From IMG/VR virus record IMGVR_UViG_3300042868_011525, positions 1-29,331 of that record: a stretch of DNA of 29,331 bases, one strand, 5' to 3'. The stretch is from a virus. Position numbers and translations under genes: made by a program. Shown here one piece after another: positions 22,744-29,297 of this stretch (positions are counted from its first letter, which is position 1; the number at the start of each line of letters is the position of its first letter). A model generated the notes under the pieces. It ran no database searches, had not been told where the DNA came from, and saw only the letters and a list, made by a program, of their open reading frames with translations.

Positions 22744-22820
22744 CTCCTTGGGTTATGTTTTTGAATGTATCAGAAAAATGCCCTAATGTGAAAACGACCC
22801 AAACGAAAGAGTTCGGGTCG
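22744..22820. promoter_or_regulatory. Divergent promoter region with hairpin between whiB operon and exonuclease operon
   Basis: Minus strand: TTCACA (22787-22792), 17 bases, TACATT (22764-22769), leading to the zinc-ribbon TTG start. Plus strand: TTGAAT (22761-22766), 17 bases, TAATGT (22784-22789), leading to the recombination operon. The two overlap, so they should compete. At the predicted plus-strand mRNA 5' end, CGACCC (22795-22800) and GGGTCG (22815-22820) form a hairpin extended by AAC/GTT. Confidence 0.45.
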
Positions 22821-22855
22821 CTTCACAGCAACTTTCAACAGGAGAGGAAACTTAG

Positions 22856-23782
22856 TTGCCAATTACAATTTTACCCGTCGCGGAACACACGCAGGCTGCT
22901 TTTTTAGGGCTGCACCGAAACGGAAGTAAGGAATGGCACGCGGTTCGTGCTGAAGGAATCGGCGGTTCGGAGGTTGGCACGATTGCTGGCCTAAACAAAT
23001 GGGAGTCGGCTTTTACCCTTTGGGCGAAGAAAAGCGGTTTGATTCCTTCGGAGATTCCACAGTCGGAAGCGATGGAAGCAGGTTCAAGGCTTGAGGCTTT
23101 TGTTCTTGACTGGTTCGCTGAAGTGAATCCGTCTTTGCTGATCGAATCAGAGGTTGGCACTTTTGCTGGCGCGGCTGGCTGGGATCATGCAAACCCTGAC
23201 GCGATTTTTGTGGATGAGAACGGCGAGTGGGGATTGATCGAAGTAAAAACCGCGCGCTTTGAAGACGACTGGATTGTTCCCCCGAAAGGCGTTGACGGTG
23301 ACGCTTCTGGGATTCCTCGCAACTATCTTTCACAGGTGCAATGGTATTTGCGCATTATGGGCTTTCGGCAGGCGTATCTTGTGGTGCTTTTTGGCGGCCA
23401 GAAACTCCGTCAGTATCGGATAGAAGCCGACCCTTACTTGCAGCAGGTTGACTTTGAACTTGCTTCCAACTTTTGGGCTTGCTTGCAGGACGGGCAAAAA
23501 CCTGATTGGGATGGTTCGACCAGCACTTACGAAACGGTTCGCGCTTTGCATCCTGAGATCGATGATGAGGTTGTCGATTTGCCGACTGAGTTGGGGCGCA
23601 ATTATCTTCAGGCTTTGTTTGACGCGAAGCAGGCTGATTTGGTTATGCAGGGTTACAAGAACCAAGTTTTAGACTTTATGGGTCGCGCGAAGGCCGCCCG
23701 TATTGATGGCGTTGTGCGTTGCACGCGTCAAGCAGGCAGGAATGGGGCAGCCCCGTTTCTAGTAAATAAGGAGAGCAAGTAA
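22856..23782 (+). CDS. YqaJ-type viral exonuclease
   Basis: 308 residues from a TTG start with AGGAGAGG upstream. It is a PD-(D/E)xK nuclease of the YqaJ/lambda Exo type: GIGGSEVGTIAGLNKW near 34-49, Glu80 in SRLE, Asp115 in NPDAIF, and E129-V-K131 in LIEVKTA, then QVQWYLRI. It should resect double-stranded ends for recombination, together with the annealing protein that follows. Stop overlaps the next ATG by one base. Confidence 0.9.
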   Translation: MPITILPVAEHTQAAFLGLHRNGSKEWHAVRAEGIGGSEVGTIAGLNKWESAFTLWAKKSGLIPSEIPQSEAMEAGSRLEAFVLDWFAEVNPSLLIESEVGTFAGAAGWDHANPDAIFVDENGEWGLIEVKTARFEDDWIVPPKGVDGDASGIPRNYLSQVQWYLRIMGFRQAYLVVLFGGQKLRQYRIEADPYLQQVDFELASNFWACLQDGQKPDWDGSTSTYETVRALHPEIDDEVVDLPTELGRNYLQALFDAKQADLVMQGYKNQVLDFMGRAKAARIDGVVRCTRQAGRNGAAPFLVNKESK

Positions 23783-24288
23783 TGGCACGTTTCAATTTGG
23801 ATGATTACGCGACGGTGGATCAGCGGCTTGCGCTGCTTTTCGCTGAAAACCCGTCGGCTCGCATCGTCACAACCAACCTCACAACGCCCCAAGACCGCGC
23901 TGCTGGGGTTTGGGTGATGAAGGCGGAACTTTACCTGCTTGAAGACGGCCAACCGTTCCTGAAGTCAACAGGCCACGCGTTTGAGATCGACGGGCAGGCT
24001 GGCGCGAACCAAACCAGCGCGTTAGAAAACGCAGAAACTTCGGCGGTTGGTCGCTGTTTGATGTTGGCAGGCTATTCGGGAAACAAAAAAGGGTTAGCCT
24101 CGCGCAGCGAAATGGAAAAGGTTGAACGCGGCGTTATCCCGATTGGGCGCGACTGGATTGCTGAAGCCGCGCAGTTGAGCAACAAGGATGAATTGCGTTC
24201 GCTTTGGCAGGAGGCTCGTCGCGCGAAAGCCGCTGACACGATCCTTGCGAAGATTCAGGCGGTGGCTGATGAACTTCCAAACGCCTGA
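23782..24288 (+). CDS. Putative single-strand annealing protein
   Basis: 168 residues, coupled by TAATG to the exonuclease gene. It contains DYATVDQRLALLF, a strand-rich GVWVMKAELYL, and SALENAETSAVGR at 79-91 with the following LAGY, which is a frequent signature of actinophage recombination proteins next to an exonuclease. By position it should be the annealing partner. I cannot assign it to ERF, RecT or another superfamily by eye. Confidence 0.65.
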   Translation: MARFNLDDYATVDQRLALLFAENPSARIVTTNLTTPQDRAAGVWVMKAELYLLEDGQPFLKSTGHAFEIDGQAGANQTSALENAETSAVGRCLMLAGYSGNKKGLASRSEMEKVERGVIPIGRDWIAEAAQLSNKDELRSLWQEARRAKAADTILAKIQAVADELPNA

Positions 24289-24622
24289 TTCGATTATTGA
24301 TGAACTTGTTGCTATCCGAAGGGAAGCCGCGAAAGGGGTTGAAGCGTTGTTTGCCGCTGAAAAGGAACTTGCAGAACTTGAGTTGGCGTTTGATAAAACT
24401 AACGCTTTGGCTCTTTTGGGTGCGAAGGGAACGGTTGTGGATCGACAGGCGTTGGCTTTGCTGGAATCGGCGGAGGCTCGTGAACGTCGCGACATCGCTA
24501 GGGCTGTTGTCACGCGCGTCAAAACCAAGTTGCGAATGCTGAGCGAGCAGCAAATGTCGGTTCAAACGCAAGCGCGCATGGTTGAATTGACTTGGAAGAC
24601 GGCAGGTATCGGTGAACGTTAA
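24269..24622 (+). CDS. Helical protein of unknown function
   Basis: 117 residues from the ATG at 24269, overlapping the annealing-protein end by 20 bases; the longer frame from 24188 is a shadow. Almost entirely helical and charged (IDELVAIRREAAKG, FAAEKELAELELAFDK, RERRDIARAVVTRVKTKLR), probably a coiled coil. It is in the recombination operon and may be an accessory nucleic-acid factor; there is no recognised domain. Confidence 0.7.
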   Translation: MNFQTPDSIIDELVAIRREAAKGVEALFAAEKELAELELAFDKTNALALLGAKGTVVDRQALALLESAEARERRDIARAVVTRVKTKLRMLSEQQMSVQTQARMVELTWKTAGIGER

Positions 24623-24935
24623 AACTAGGCAGGCTTTGATTAAACGTGACCTTGGCCTTTGTTGGCATTGCGGCTCAAGCGAAGTGACTGTGCAGCACCG
24701 CGCCAATAGGGGCATGGGCGGTTCAAAACTGATGGATAACCCTGCAAACCTGATTTTGCTGTGCTGGTTCGTGAACTTTGAAATGGAAGCAAGCGACAAG
24801 AAAGCGCGAGAGGCTGAAGCGGCAGGTTGGAAGATCAGCAAGTATGCCGACCCCACTTCAATCACGGTTTGGCATCAGCCTTCGCAGGCGTGGTTTTTGC
24901 TGGATGACGCGTGGGGGCGTAATCTAGTCGTTTAG
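24612..24935 (+). CDS. HNH endonuclease
   Basis: 107 residues from GTG 24612 (ten-base overlap with the previous gene). HNH core: LCWHCG zinc pair, QHRANRGMGGSK with the catalytic histidine, and NPANLILLCWFVNFEMEA with the asparagine. The second zinc pair is reduced to a single cysteine (LCWFVN), as in a known actinophage subtype in which an isoleucine or valine replaces the other cysteine. Role in replication or recombination is unknown. Confidence 0.8.
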   Translation: MNVKTRQALIKRDLGLCWHCGSSEVTVQHRANRGMGGSKLMDNPANLILLCWFVNFEMEASDKKAREAEAAGWKISKYADPTSITVWHQPSQAWFLLDDAWGRNLVV

Positions 24936-24956
24936 AGAACCTTGGGAGAGGAATAA

Positions 24957-25358
24957 ATGCTTGAATGCCGACGTTGCGGAATCTTCTGCTACGGAGATTT
25001 TTGGGCTGAAGTCATTCTTGAATCTGGCGAAGAGATTCTTTGCACCGATTGCAAAAGAACCCCCCAAAAACAACTTCGCTATTTCATCGGGGATAACGTA
25101 TTTCAATGCCGCCCTTGGTTCGGGCAGATTGATGACGAAGGTTATCCCGTCGATGTTCATGGCGTTCAATTCACAGGCAAGCGTTCAGTTTGCGGCTTTC
25201 GCGATTGCGTGGTCGCAACTCATCGCCCCGACATGATCAGGCACAGCGTCAAAATCAATCGTTTGATGGCTGAGCGCGAGTACGAGCCAACTGAAGAACA
25301 GTTAGAACGTGCTCTTCAGAAGGCATTCAAGTTTTTTCAAGAACAGGAGAAAAAATGA
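24957..25358 (+). CDS. Zinc-finger-like protein of unknown function
   Basis: 133 residues with AGAGGA before the ATG. C4-x2-C7 and C29-x2-C32 suggest a zinc ribbon at the start; further cysteines (FQCRPW, VCGFRDC) lie in the middle. The end is a charged helix EPTEEQLERALQKAFKFF. Its stop overlaps the initiator gene by four bases (ATGA), so it belongs to the replication operon. Confidence 0.72.
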   Translation: MLECRRCGIFCYGDFWAEVILESGEEILCTDCKRTPQKQLRYFIGDNVFQCRPWFGQIDDEGYPVDVHGVQFTGKRSVCGFRDCVVATHRPDMIRHSVKINRLMAEREYEPTEEQLERALQKAFKFFQEQEKK

Positions 25359-25963
25359 GCGTTGAAGTTATGGCTTGGGTTTTCAAGAACTCAAAAGCAA
25401 GCCCAGCGGCAAAGTTGGTGCTTTTGGCCATCGCAGACCACCAAGGAGAGCGTGGAGCGTGGCCTTCAGAGAGAACGCTTGCGCGCGCTTGCAACATGAG
25501 CGAAAGGTCGGTTCGTCGAAAGATTGCCGAACTTGTCGAACTTGAAGAGTTGGAAGTTATCGTAAATGCAGCCCCGATTGAAGGCCAATACAAATCAAAC
25601 CTTTACTGGGTCAGGGTGGCCAATTCTGGCAATCAGGGTGGCCAAAATGGGCAGGCAGGGCGGACAGATTTGGCAGGCAGGGTGGACAACGTTGGCCACC
25701 AAACCATTAAGAACCATAAAAGAACCTTTAATCAAGATTGGAAGCCAAGCGAAGAGTTGACCAAATGGGCGTTGGAAACAAACCCCGATTTGCAAATTGA
25801 GACTGAAACCGCGAACATGGTTGACTACCTGCTTGCCAGCGGAAAAGCAGCAGCGGTAAAAGATATGGACGCGCGGTTTAGAACTTGGGTTCGCAACAGC
25901 GTCAAGTTTCAAAAACCTAAAGTTAAGGAGGAATACGTGAAGTTCTTTGGTGATCGCCTGTGA
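25355..25963 (+). CDS. Replication initiator-like protein with winged helix-turn-helix
   Basis: 202 residues. The first 80 form a helix-turn-helix domain: KASPAAKLVLLAIADHQ, WPSERTLARACNMSERSVRR, then KIAELVELEELEV, as in phage O-type and DnaD-type initiators. Residues 86-115 are a Gly/Gln/Asn-rich linker whose DNA holds the 22-base repeats described separately. The C-terminal domain (120-202) has LTKWALETNPDLQIETETANM and FRTWVRNSVKF, the usual helicase-loader region. The next gene is the helicase, matching the lambda O-P layout. Confidence 0.82.
   Translation: MSVEVMAWVFKNSKASPAAKLVLLAIADHQGERGAWPSERTLARACNMSERSVRRKIAELVELEELEVIVNAAPIEGQYKSNLYWVRVANSGNQGGQNGQAGRTDLAGRVDNVGHQTIKNHKRTFNQDWKPSEELTKWALETNPDLQIETETANMVDYLLASGKAAAVKDMDARFRTWVRNSVKFQKPKVKEEYVKFFGDRL
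25612..25699 (+). repeat. Four 22-base iterons inside the initiator gene
   Basis: Repeats begin at 25612, 25634, 25656 and 25678, always CAGGG followed by Y/T-GG-M-CA and a later TGGCA/GGGCA block; spacing is exactly 22 bases each time. Copies 1 and 2 share their first 12 bases (CAGGGTGGCCAA). Since 22 is not divisible by three the protein reads each copy in a different frame, so selection must be on DNA. Confidence 0.8.
25612..25740. other. Predicted phage replication origin
   Basis: The four iterons are followed by an AT-rich stretch (25701-25740, 29 of 40 bases A or T) suited to strand opening. The whole element lies in the linker of the initiator gene, just upstream of the helicase gene. 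This copies the plan of the lambda origin, where iterons inside gene O are bound by O protein. The binding of this initiator to these repeats is inferred. Confidence 0.65.
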
Positions 25964-27228
25964 ACATTGAAAGCGCGCTGATTGGTGCGGTGCTATTAAA
26001 TTCGGGGCGCAACCTTGATGAGTTGACGGTTCGCCCTTCAGACTTTGATGATCCACGCCACGTTCAGATTTGGACAAAGTTTTTAGAGAACCACGCCCAA
26101 GGCAAGCCTTGCGACACGCTTTCGATGATTACCGAACTGCCGAAACTGGCTGATTTGTTTCACCAAGCAACCAGCGACGCGCAATCTCCGTCTTCGGCTG
26201 CGTTTTATGCGCGAAAAGTTTACGAGTCTTCAATGCGCCGACAACTGAAGTCTGCTGGTTACGCTCTTGTGGATTTGACCGACGCTGATGATCCTGAAGC
26301 AATGCTTGAAGCAGCCTACGGCCGTTTAGATTCAGTCGCTGAGCAGGAGCAGGTCGATGAAGTCCATTTTGTTAATGATTTCTACGGCGATTATTTTGAG
26401 CAGGTTGGCAAGAGGCAATTCCATTCAAGTTCAGGAATCAAGCCCTTGGACGATTTGCTGAACGGCTTTCGCGCTGGCGGCCTTTACATTATTGGTGCGC
26501 GACCAGCCACAGGCAAAACTGTGGTCGGTTTGCAGTTGGCTTTTGGGTTGGCTCGCAACGCTAACTCTTTGCCAAACGGTGAAAAGGCTGGCGCGGTTGC
26601 GTTTCATTCTTTGGAAATGTCGCGGAATGAACTTTTGAATCGTTTGACTGCGCAAGTTTTTGACATCCCTTTGGATCGCTTGGAACGCGGAATGGTATCC
26701 GCTGAAGAAAAAAGGATGATTGAAAGTCAAAAGCATGAGATTCTGCGAATGCTAACGATCAATGACCGAAGCAATCAAACGGTTGCTTCCATCAGGCGAT
26801 ACGCTCGTTCAGTTATTCGGCGCGGCGTTCCACTCAAAGCAATCGTGGTCGATTATCTGGGGCTGATTGGTGACGTTCAGGCTTCTTCGCGTTCACGCTA
26901 TGAGGCGATGACTTTGGTTTCTGGCCAAATGAAAGCGTTGGCTAAGGATTTGAACGTGCCCGTCATTTGCCTCGCTCAGTTGAATCGAAACGTTGAAGGG
27001 CGCAAAGATTCCGCGCCTGTGATGGCTGACCTGCGTGATTCTGGTTCGATTGAGCAAGACGCTGACGTGGTCATGCTTTTGCACCGCAAAGCCCAGCAGC
27101 ACGCGGTTGACGACCACATTTTGAACGTTCTGCAAATCATCGTTGCCAAGAACAGGCATGGCCAAACAGCAGGCTTGGAGTTCTTCTTTGAAGGTGCTTT
27201 CAGCCGAATCAGCGAAGCCAAACGTTAG
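25960..27228 (+). CDS. DnaB-type replicative helicase
   Basis: 422 residues from GTG 25960 (GTGA overlap). An N-terminal helical domain (ESALIGAVLLN and FYARKVYESS) precedes the RecA-like motor: GARPATGKT (179-187), Walker B IVVDYLGL (295-302), CLAQLNRNVEGRKD and DLRDSGSIEQDAD as in DnaB, then VAKNRHGQTA. It unwinds the fork as a hexamer and would be loaded by the initiator upstream. Somewhat shorter N-terminal domain than host DnaB. Confidence 0.92.
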   Translation: MNIESALIGAVLLNSGRNLDELTVRPSDFDDPRHVQIWTKFLENHAQGKPCDTLSMITELPKLADLFHQATSDAQSPSSAAFYARKVYESSMRRQLKSAGYALVDLTDADDPEAMLEAAYGRLDSVAEQEQVDEVHFVNDFYGDYFEQVGKRQFHSSSGIKPLDDLLNGFRAGGLYIIGARPATGKTVVGLQLAFGLARNANSLPNGEKAGAVAFHSLEMSRNELLNRLTAQVFDIPLDRLERGMVSAEEKRMIESQKHEILRMLTINDRSNQTVASIRRYARSVIRRGVPLKAIVVDYLGLIGDVQASSRSRYEAMTLVSGQMKALAKDLNVPVICLAQLNRNVEGRKDSAPVMADLRDSGSIEQDADVVMLLHRKAQQHAVDDHILNVLQIIVAKNRHGQTAGLEFFFEGAFSRISEAKR

Positions 27229-27237
27229 GCTAATCAT

Positions 27238-27510
27238 GTGTTTTCGTTTGCTCAGTGCGTCAGGTGCGGCTTCCGTTGGGAGATCGCAGCAAAACGCAAC
27301 AACATGCAAGCGAAATGTGAGTCGTGCAAAACCGCGCGGCGCACAGAAATCTACTACGACGGTGAACCCTGCTTTCCTTGGCAGGGCGAGTTTGATCAAG
27401 ACGACAACCCGATTCTGGACGGCGTTTTGTATCTCGCTGGGGCACGCTTGTGCCAGCACAGGGACTGCTGTAACGTTAACCACGTAGTTTTTATTGAGAG
27501 GAAAAAGTAA
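27238..27510 (+). CDS. Cysteine-rich zinc-binding protein
   Basis: Ninety residues from GTG 27238. C7-x2-C10 and C27-x2-C30 make an N-terminal zinc ribbon. The end, GARLCQHRDCCNVNHV, has the C-x-x-R-x-C-x-N-x-x-H pattern found at the end of HNH_3-type nucleases, although the catalytic first half of such a nuclease is missing. It may be a DNA-binding relic or a new combination. No strong ribosome-binding site is visible; an ATG two bases upstream opens a different, implausible frame. Confidence 0.65.
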   Translation: MFSFAQCVRCGFRWEIAAKRNNMQAKCESCKTARRTEIYYDGEPCFPWQGEFDQDDNPILDGVLYLAGARLCQHRDCCNVNHVVFIERKK

Positions 27511-27840
27511 ATGTCGTTAAACATCATTCTGGATGAAGTCACCGTCATCGGTTTCGTCAACAAGGCTCTGGGTGAAAAAGGTTTTGAACTTGCTCGCCCG
27601 ATTCGCGTCAAGAACGAAGCAACTGGCGAATGGGAAACCAAAGGTTCAAACTATTTCAAAGTCTGGTTCGATCCACGAGCAGTTGAAGGTTTTCAGCAGG
27701 CACGAGTAACTGGCCGCTTGAAGATTTGGGAGTCAGAGTATGAAGGCAAAACCCGTCTAGAACTTCACCTAACCGCAACCAGCGTTGAAGAGTTTACGCG
27801 CGAACCAAAACCAGCAGCAGTCAGCGACGCGCCTTTCTAA
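27511..27840 (+). CDS. Probable single-stranded DNA-binding protein (OB fold)
   Basis: 109 residues with AGAGGAAA before the ATG. Beta strands (NIILDEVTVIGFV, NYFKVWFDPRAV, ARVTGRLKIWESEYEGKTRLELHL) follow the OB-fold pattern of SSB proteins, and the end VSDAPF resembles the acidic SSB tip (DDIPF) that binds partner proteins. Its place between helicase and RusA fits. It is more diverged than usual SSB. Confidence 0.65.
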   Translation: MSLNIILDEVTVIGFVNKALGEKGFELARPIRVKNEATGEWETKGSNYFKVWFDPRAVEGFQQARVTGRLKIWESEYEGKTRLELHLTATSVEEFTREPKPAAVSDAPF

Positions 27841-28001
27841 TGTGGTCGACGATTTTCGCGTGGGCAATCGCAACGCTGCTTTGGGTTTTATCTTTGCAGG
27901 CTGATGACTTTGCTCTCGCGATTATCGGGCACATTGCTTCGTTCTGGTTTCTTTTTGCTGGCTTGATCGCAGCGTACAACCATGAGCGTCAAAAGCCTTA
28001 G
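27840..28001 (+). CDS. Small two-helix membrane protein
   Basis: Fifty-three residues, TAATG overlap with the SSB-like gene and a 20-base overlap with rusA. Two hydrophobic helices (about 3-20 and 24-46) and a charged NHERQKP end. It lies among replication genes, where a membrane protein is unexpected. Function unknown. Confidence 0.6.
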   Translation: MWSTIFAWAIATLLWVLSLQADDFALAIIGHIASFWFLFAGLIAAYNHERQKP

Positions 28002-28401
28002 TTTCCGCGTTCAGGGCGCACCAATAGGCCAAGGATCAATGAAGCACATCGGTCGCGGCAGGATGATCCCGTCGAACAAGAAAGACCTTGATGCTTGGCG
28101 TTCAGCCATCGCGCTCGCGGTCAAAGAGGAATGGTTGCGACTTGGCGATGTGGTCAAGTTTGATCAAGCGGTTAGCCTTGAAGTCAAGTTCTGCATGCCG
28201 CGCTCAGCCGCCGCGAAAAAAAGAAAGCACCCAACAACGCCCTACGACTTGGATAAGTTGTGTCGCGCGATTGGTGACGGGATCAGCGTCAACATAGATT
28301 TGGTCGCTAACGATTCGCAGATTTGTGAACTTCGCGCGGTGAAGGTTTTCGCAGACGACTGCATTTTTGGGGCGCATGTGACCGTTACCGAATTGTTATA
28401 A
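27982..28401 (+). CDS. rusA: RusA-type Holliday junction resolvase
   Basis: 139 residues. RusA features: early QGAPIGQGSMKH, then the acidic core PYDLDKLCRAIGDG with D89, D91 and D99, and D111 in LVANDSQI. RusA resolvases cleave four-way junctions made by recombination and replication; phages often use them to prepare DNA for packaging. One Asn of the DIDN motif is Lys here (DLDK), seen in other members. Its last 18 bases carry the start of leader copy 5. Confidence 0.88.
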   Translation: MSVKSLSFRVQGAPIGQGSMKHIGRGRMIPSNKKDLDAWRSAIALAVKEEWLRLGDVVKFDQAVSLEVKFCMPRSAAAKKRKHPTTPYDLDKLCRAIGDGISVNIDLVANDSQICELRAVKVFADDCIFGAHVTVTELL

Positions 28402-28489
28402 AAAACCCTTAGTTGGTTGTTGCATTGTTTGCTTGATCAATGGCAAACTACTACCAAGCCAAGAAGGGCGAAAAACGAAGGGTAACGAA
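28384..28489 (+). promoter_or_regulatory. Conserved promoter-leader module, copy 5 (plus strand)
   Basis: GTTAC (28384-28388) and GTTAT (28395-28399), 11 apart, then A6, -35 TTGCAT (28420-28425), an 18-base spacer with TTGATC, -10 CAAACT (28444-28449), a small GCC/GGC hairpin (28458-28469) and ACGAAGGG before the ATG at 28490. The only copy on the plus strand; it starts the accessory genes at the right end. Its half-sites overlap the end of rusA. Confidence 0.72.
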
Positions 28490-28870
28490 ATGGTAACGAA
28501 CTACAAGGTGCGCATCAATCCAGCACCAGCCGATTATTACCGCAGCAACGACATCCCAAACATGCCAGACCATGCAGGCACTTGGATTATGTCAGCGGAA
28601 CAACTCAACTATGTGCGCGACATCATTTGCCAAGATTTAGAACGCTGGCTTCTTGAGCCAAGCGAATGGCAAGACCGTAACGAGATCGCCGCATGGCGCA
28701 GACAGATCGCGAACCTTATCAATGCAAAGCCGACCGAAGAAGAGGTTGCCCCACCTGCCAAGCGCGAAGCGACCATGAACAAACTGCGCGAGCGCGAAGA
28801 ATTTATGGAGAGAGAAATTGACCGCATGCTTGAAGAAGCCTACGCCAGCGGCAAGTTGGTTAAAAAATGA
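28490..28870 (+). CDS. Protein of unknown function behind leader copy 5
   Basis: 126 residues from the ATG fixed by the conserved AAGGG; the longer frame to 28433 runs through the leader. The first part (NYKVRINPAPADYYRSNDIP, then GTWIMSAEQLNYVRDIICQD) looks globular; the end (MNKLREREEFMEREIDRMLEE) is coiled coil. No domain recognised. The stop overlaps the next ATG (ATGA). Confidence 0.75.
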   Translation: MVTNYKVRINPAPADYYRSNDIPNMPDHAGTWIMSAEQLNYVRDIICQDLERWLLEPSEWQDRNEIAAWRRQIANLINAKPTEEEVAPPAKREATMNKLREREEFMEREIDRMLEEAYASGKLVKK

Positions 28871-29145
28871 GCGCGCAAATCCAGCACGACGCGCTGATCA
28901 TCGCGCGATCAATCAAAGAAGCCCACGACGCTTGCTTCTGGGCGAAACGATCAAGCAACCTCGTAATGCGCGACACCTACCAGCACCGCCACGCCGATTG
29001 GCTGGCGCACGCTAACAAGGCCATCGAAGAATGGAACGCGCGGTACGCCGACGCGCCAGAGCGCGACACCTTGTCTTGGTTCAATTTCATCGAAGGCAAA
29101 CACGAACGCGAAGTCTGGGCGTTCCTTACGGGAAAACTCGCATGA
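28867..29145 (+). CDS. Helical protein of unknown function
   Basis: Ninety-two residues, four-base ATGA overlap with the previous gene. Rich in Ala, His, Trp and charged residues; helices DALIIARSIKEAHDACFWAKR and HADWLAHANKAIEEWNARYA, then SWFNFIEGKHEREVWAFLTG. No motif identified. The next gene overlaps its stop (ATGA). Confidence 0.7.
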   Translation: MSAQIQHDALIIARSIKEAHDACFWAKRSSNLVMRDTYQHRHADWLAHANKAIEEWNARYADAPERDTLSWFNFIEGKHEREVWAFLTGKLA

Positions 29146-29297
29146 TCCGCGTCGCCTTCTTCATCGCTACGTTCCTTGGCCTTGGCATAGCAGGCACTTG
29201 GTTCATCGAAACTTTCCCCACCGCGACCCTGATCATCATCCTTGCTGCTTTTGCTGCGGCTTGGCTTGGGGCTTTGGCTTGGGTTTGGAAACGCTGA
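29142..29297 (+). CDS. Small two-helix membrane protein
   Basis: Fifty-one residues from the ATG in an ATGA overlap; the longer frame from 29031 is a shadow of the previous gene. Two membrane helices (about 3-21 and 27-48) and a basic WKR end. Similar in build to the membrane proteins at 6164 and 27840, though not obviously related. Confidence 0.65.
   Translation: MIRVAFFIATFLGLGIAGTWFIETFPTATLIIILAAFAAAWLGALAWVWKR

Noticed and set aside
24134-24865. Long minus-strand frame of 243 codons
   Set aside because: It lies fully antisense to three overlapping plus-strand genes with good starts, has no ribosome-binding site, and its protein is rich in Ser, Arg and Gln like other shadows.
25612-25699. 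Repeat array as a CRISPR
   Set aside because: The 22-base repeats are contiguous, degenerate and have no spacers; the frame of the initiator gene runs through them.
26893-27483. Minus-strand frame of 196 codons across the helicase end
   Set aside because: Antisense to the conserved helicase motifs and the next gene; no start signal and no protein-like pattern.
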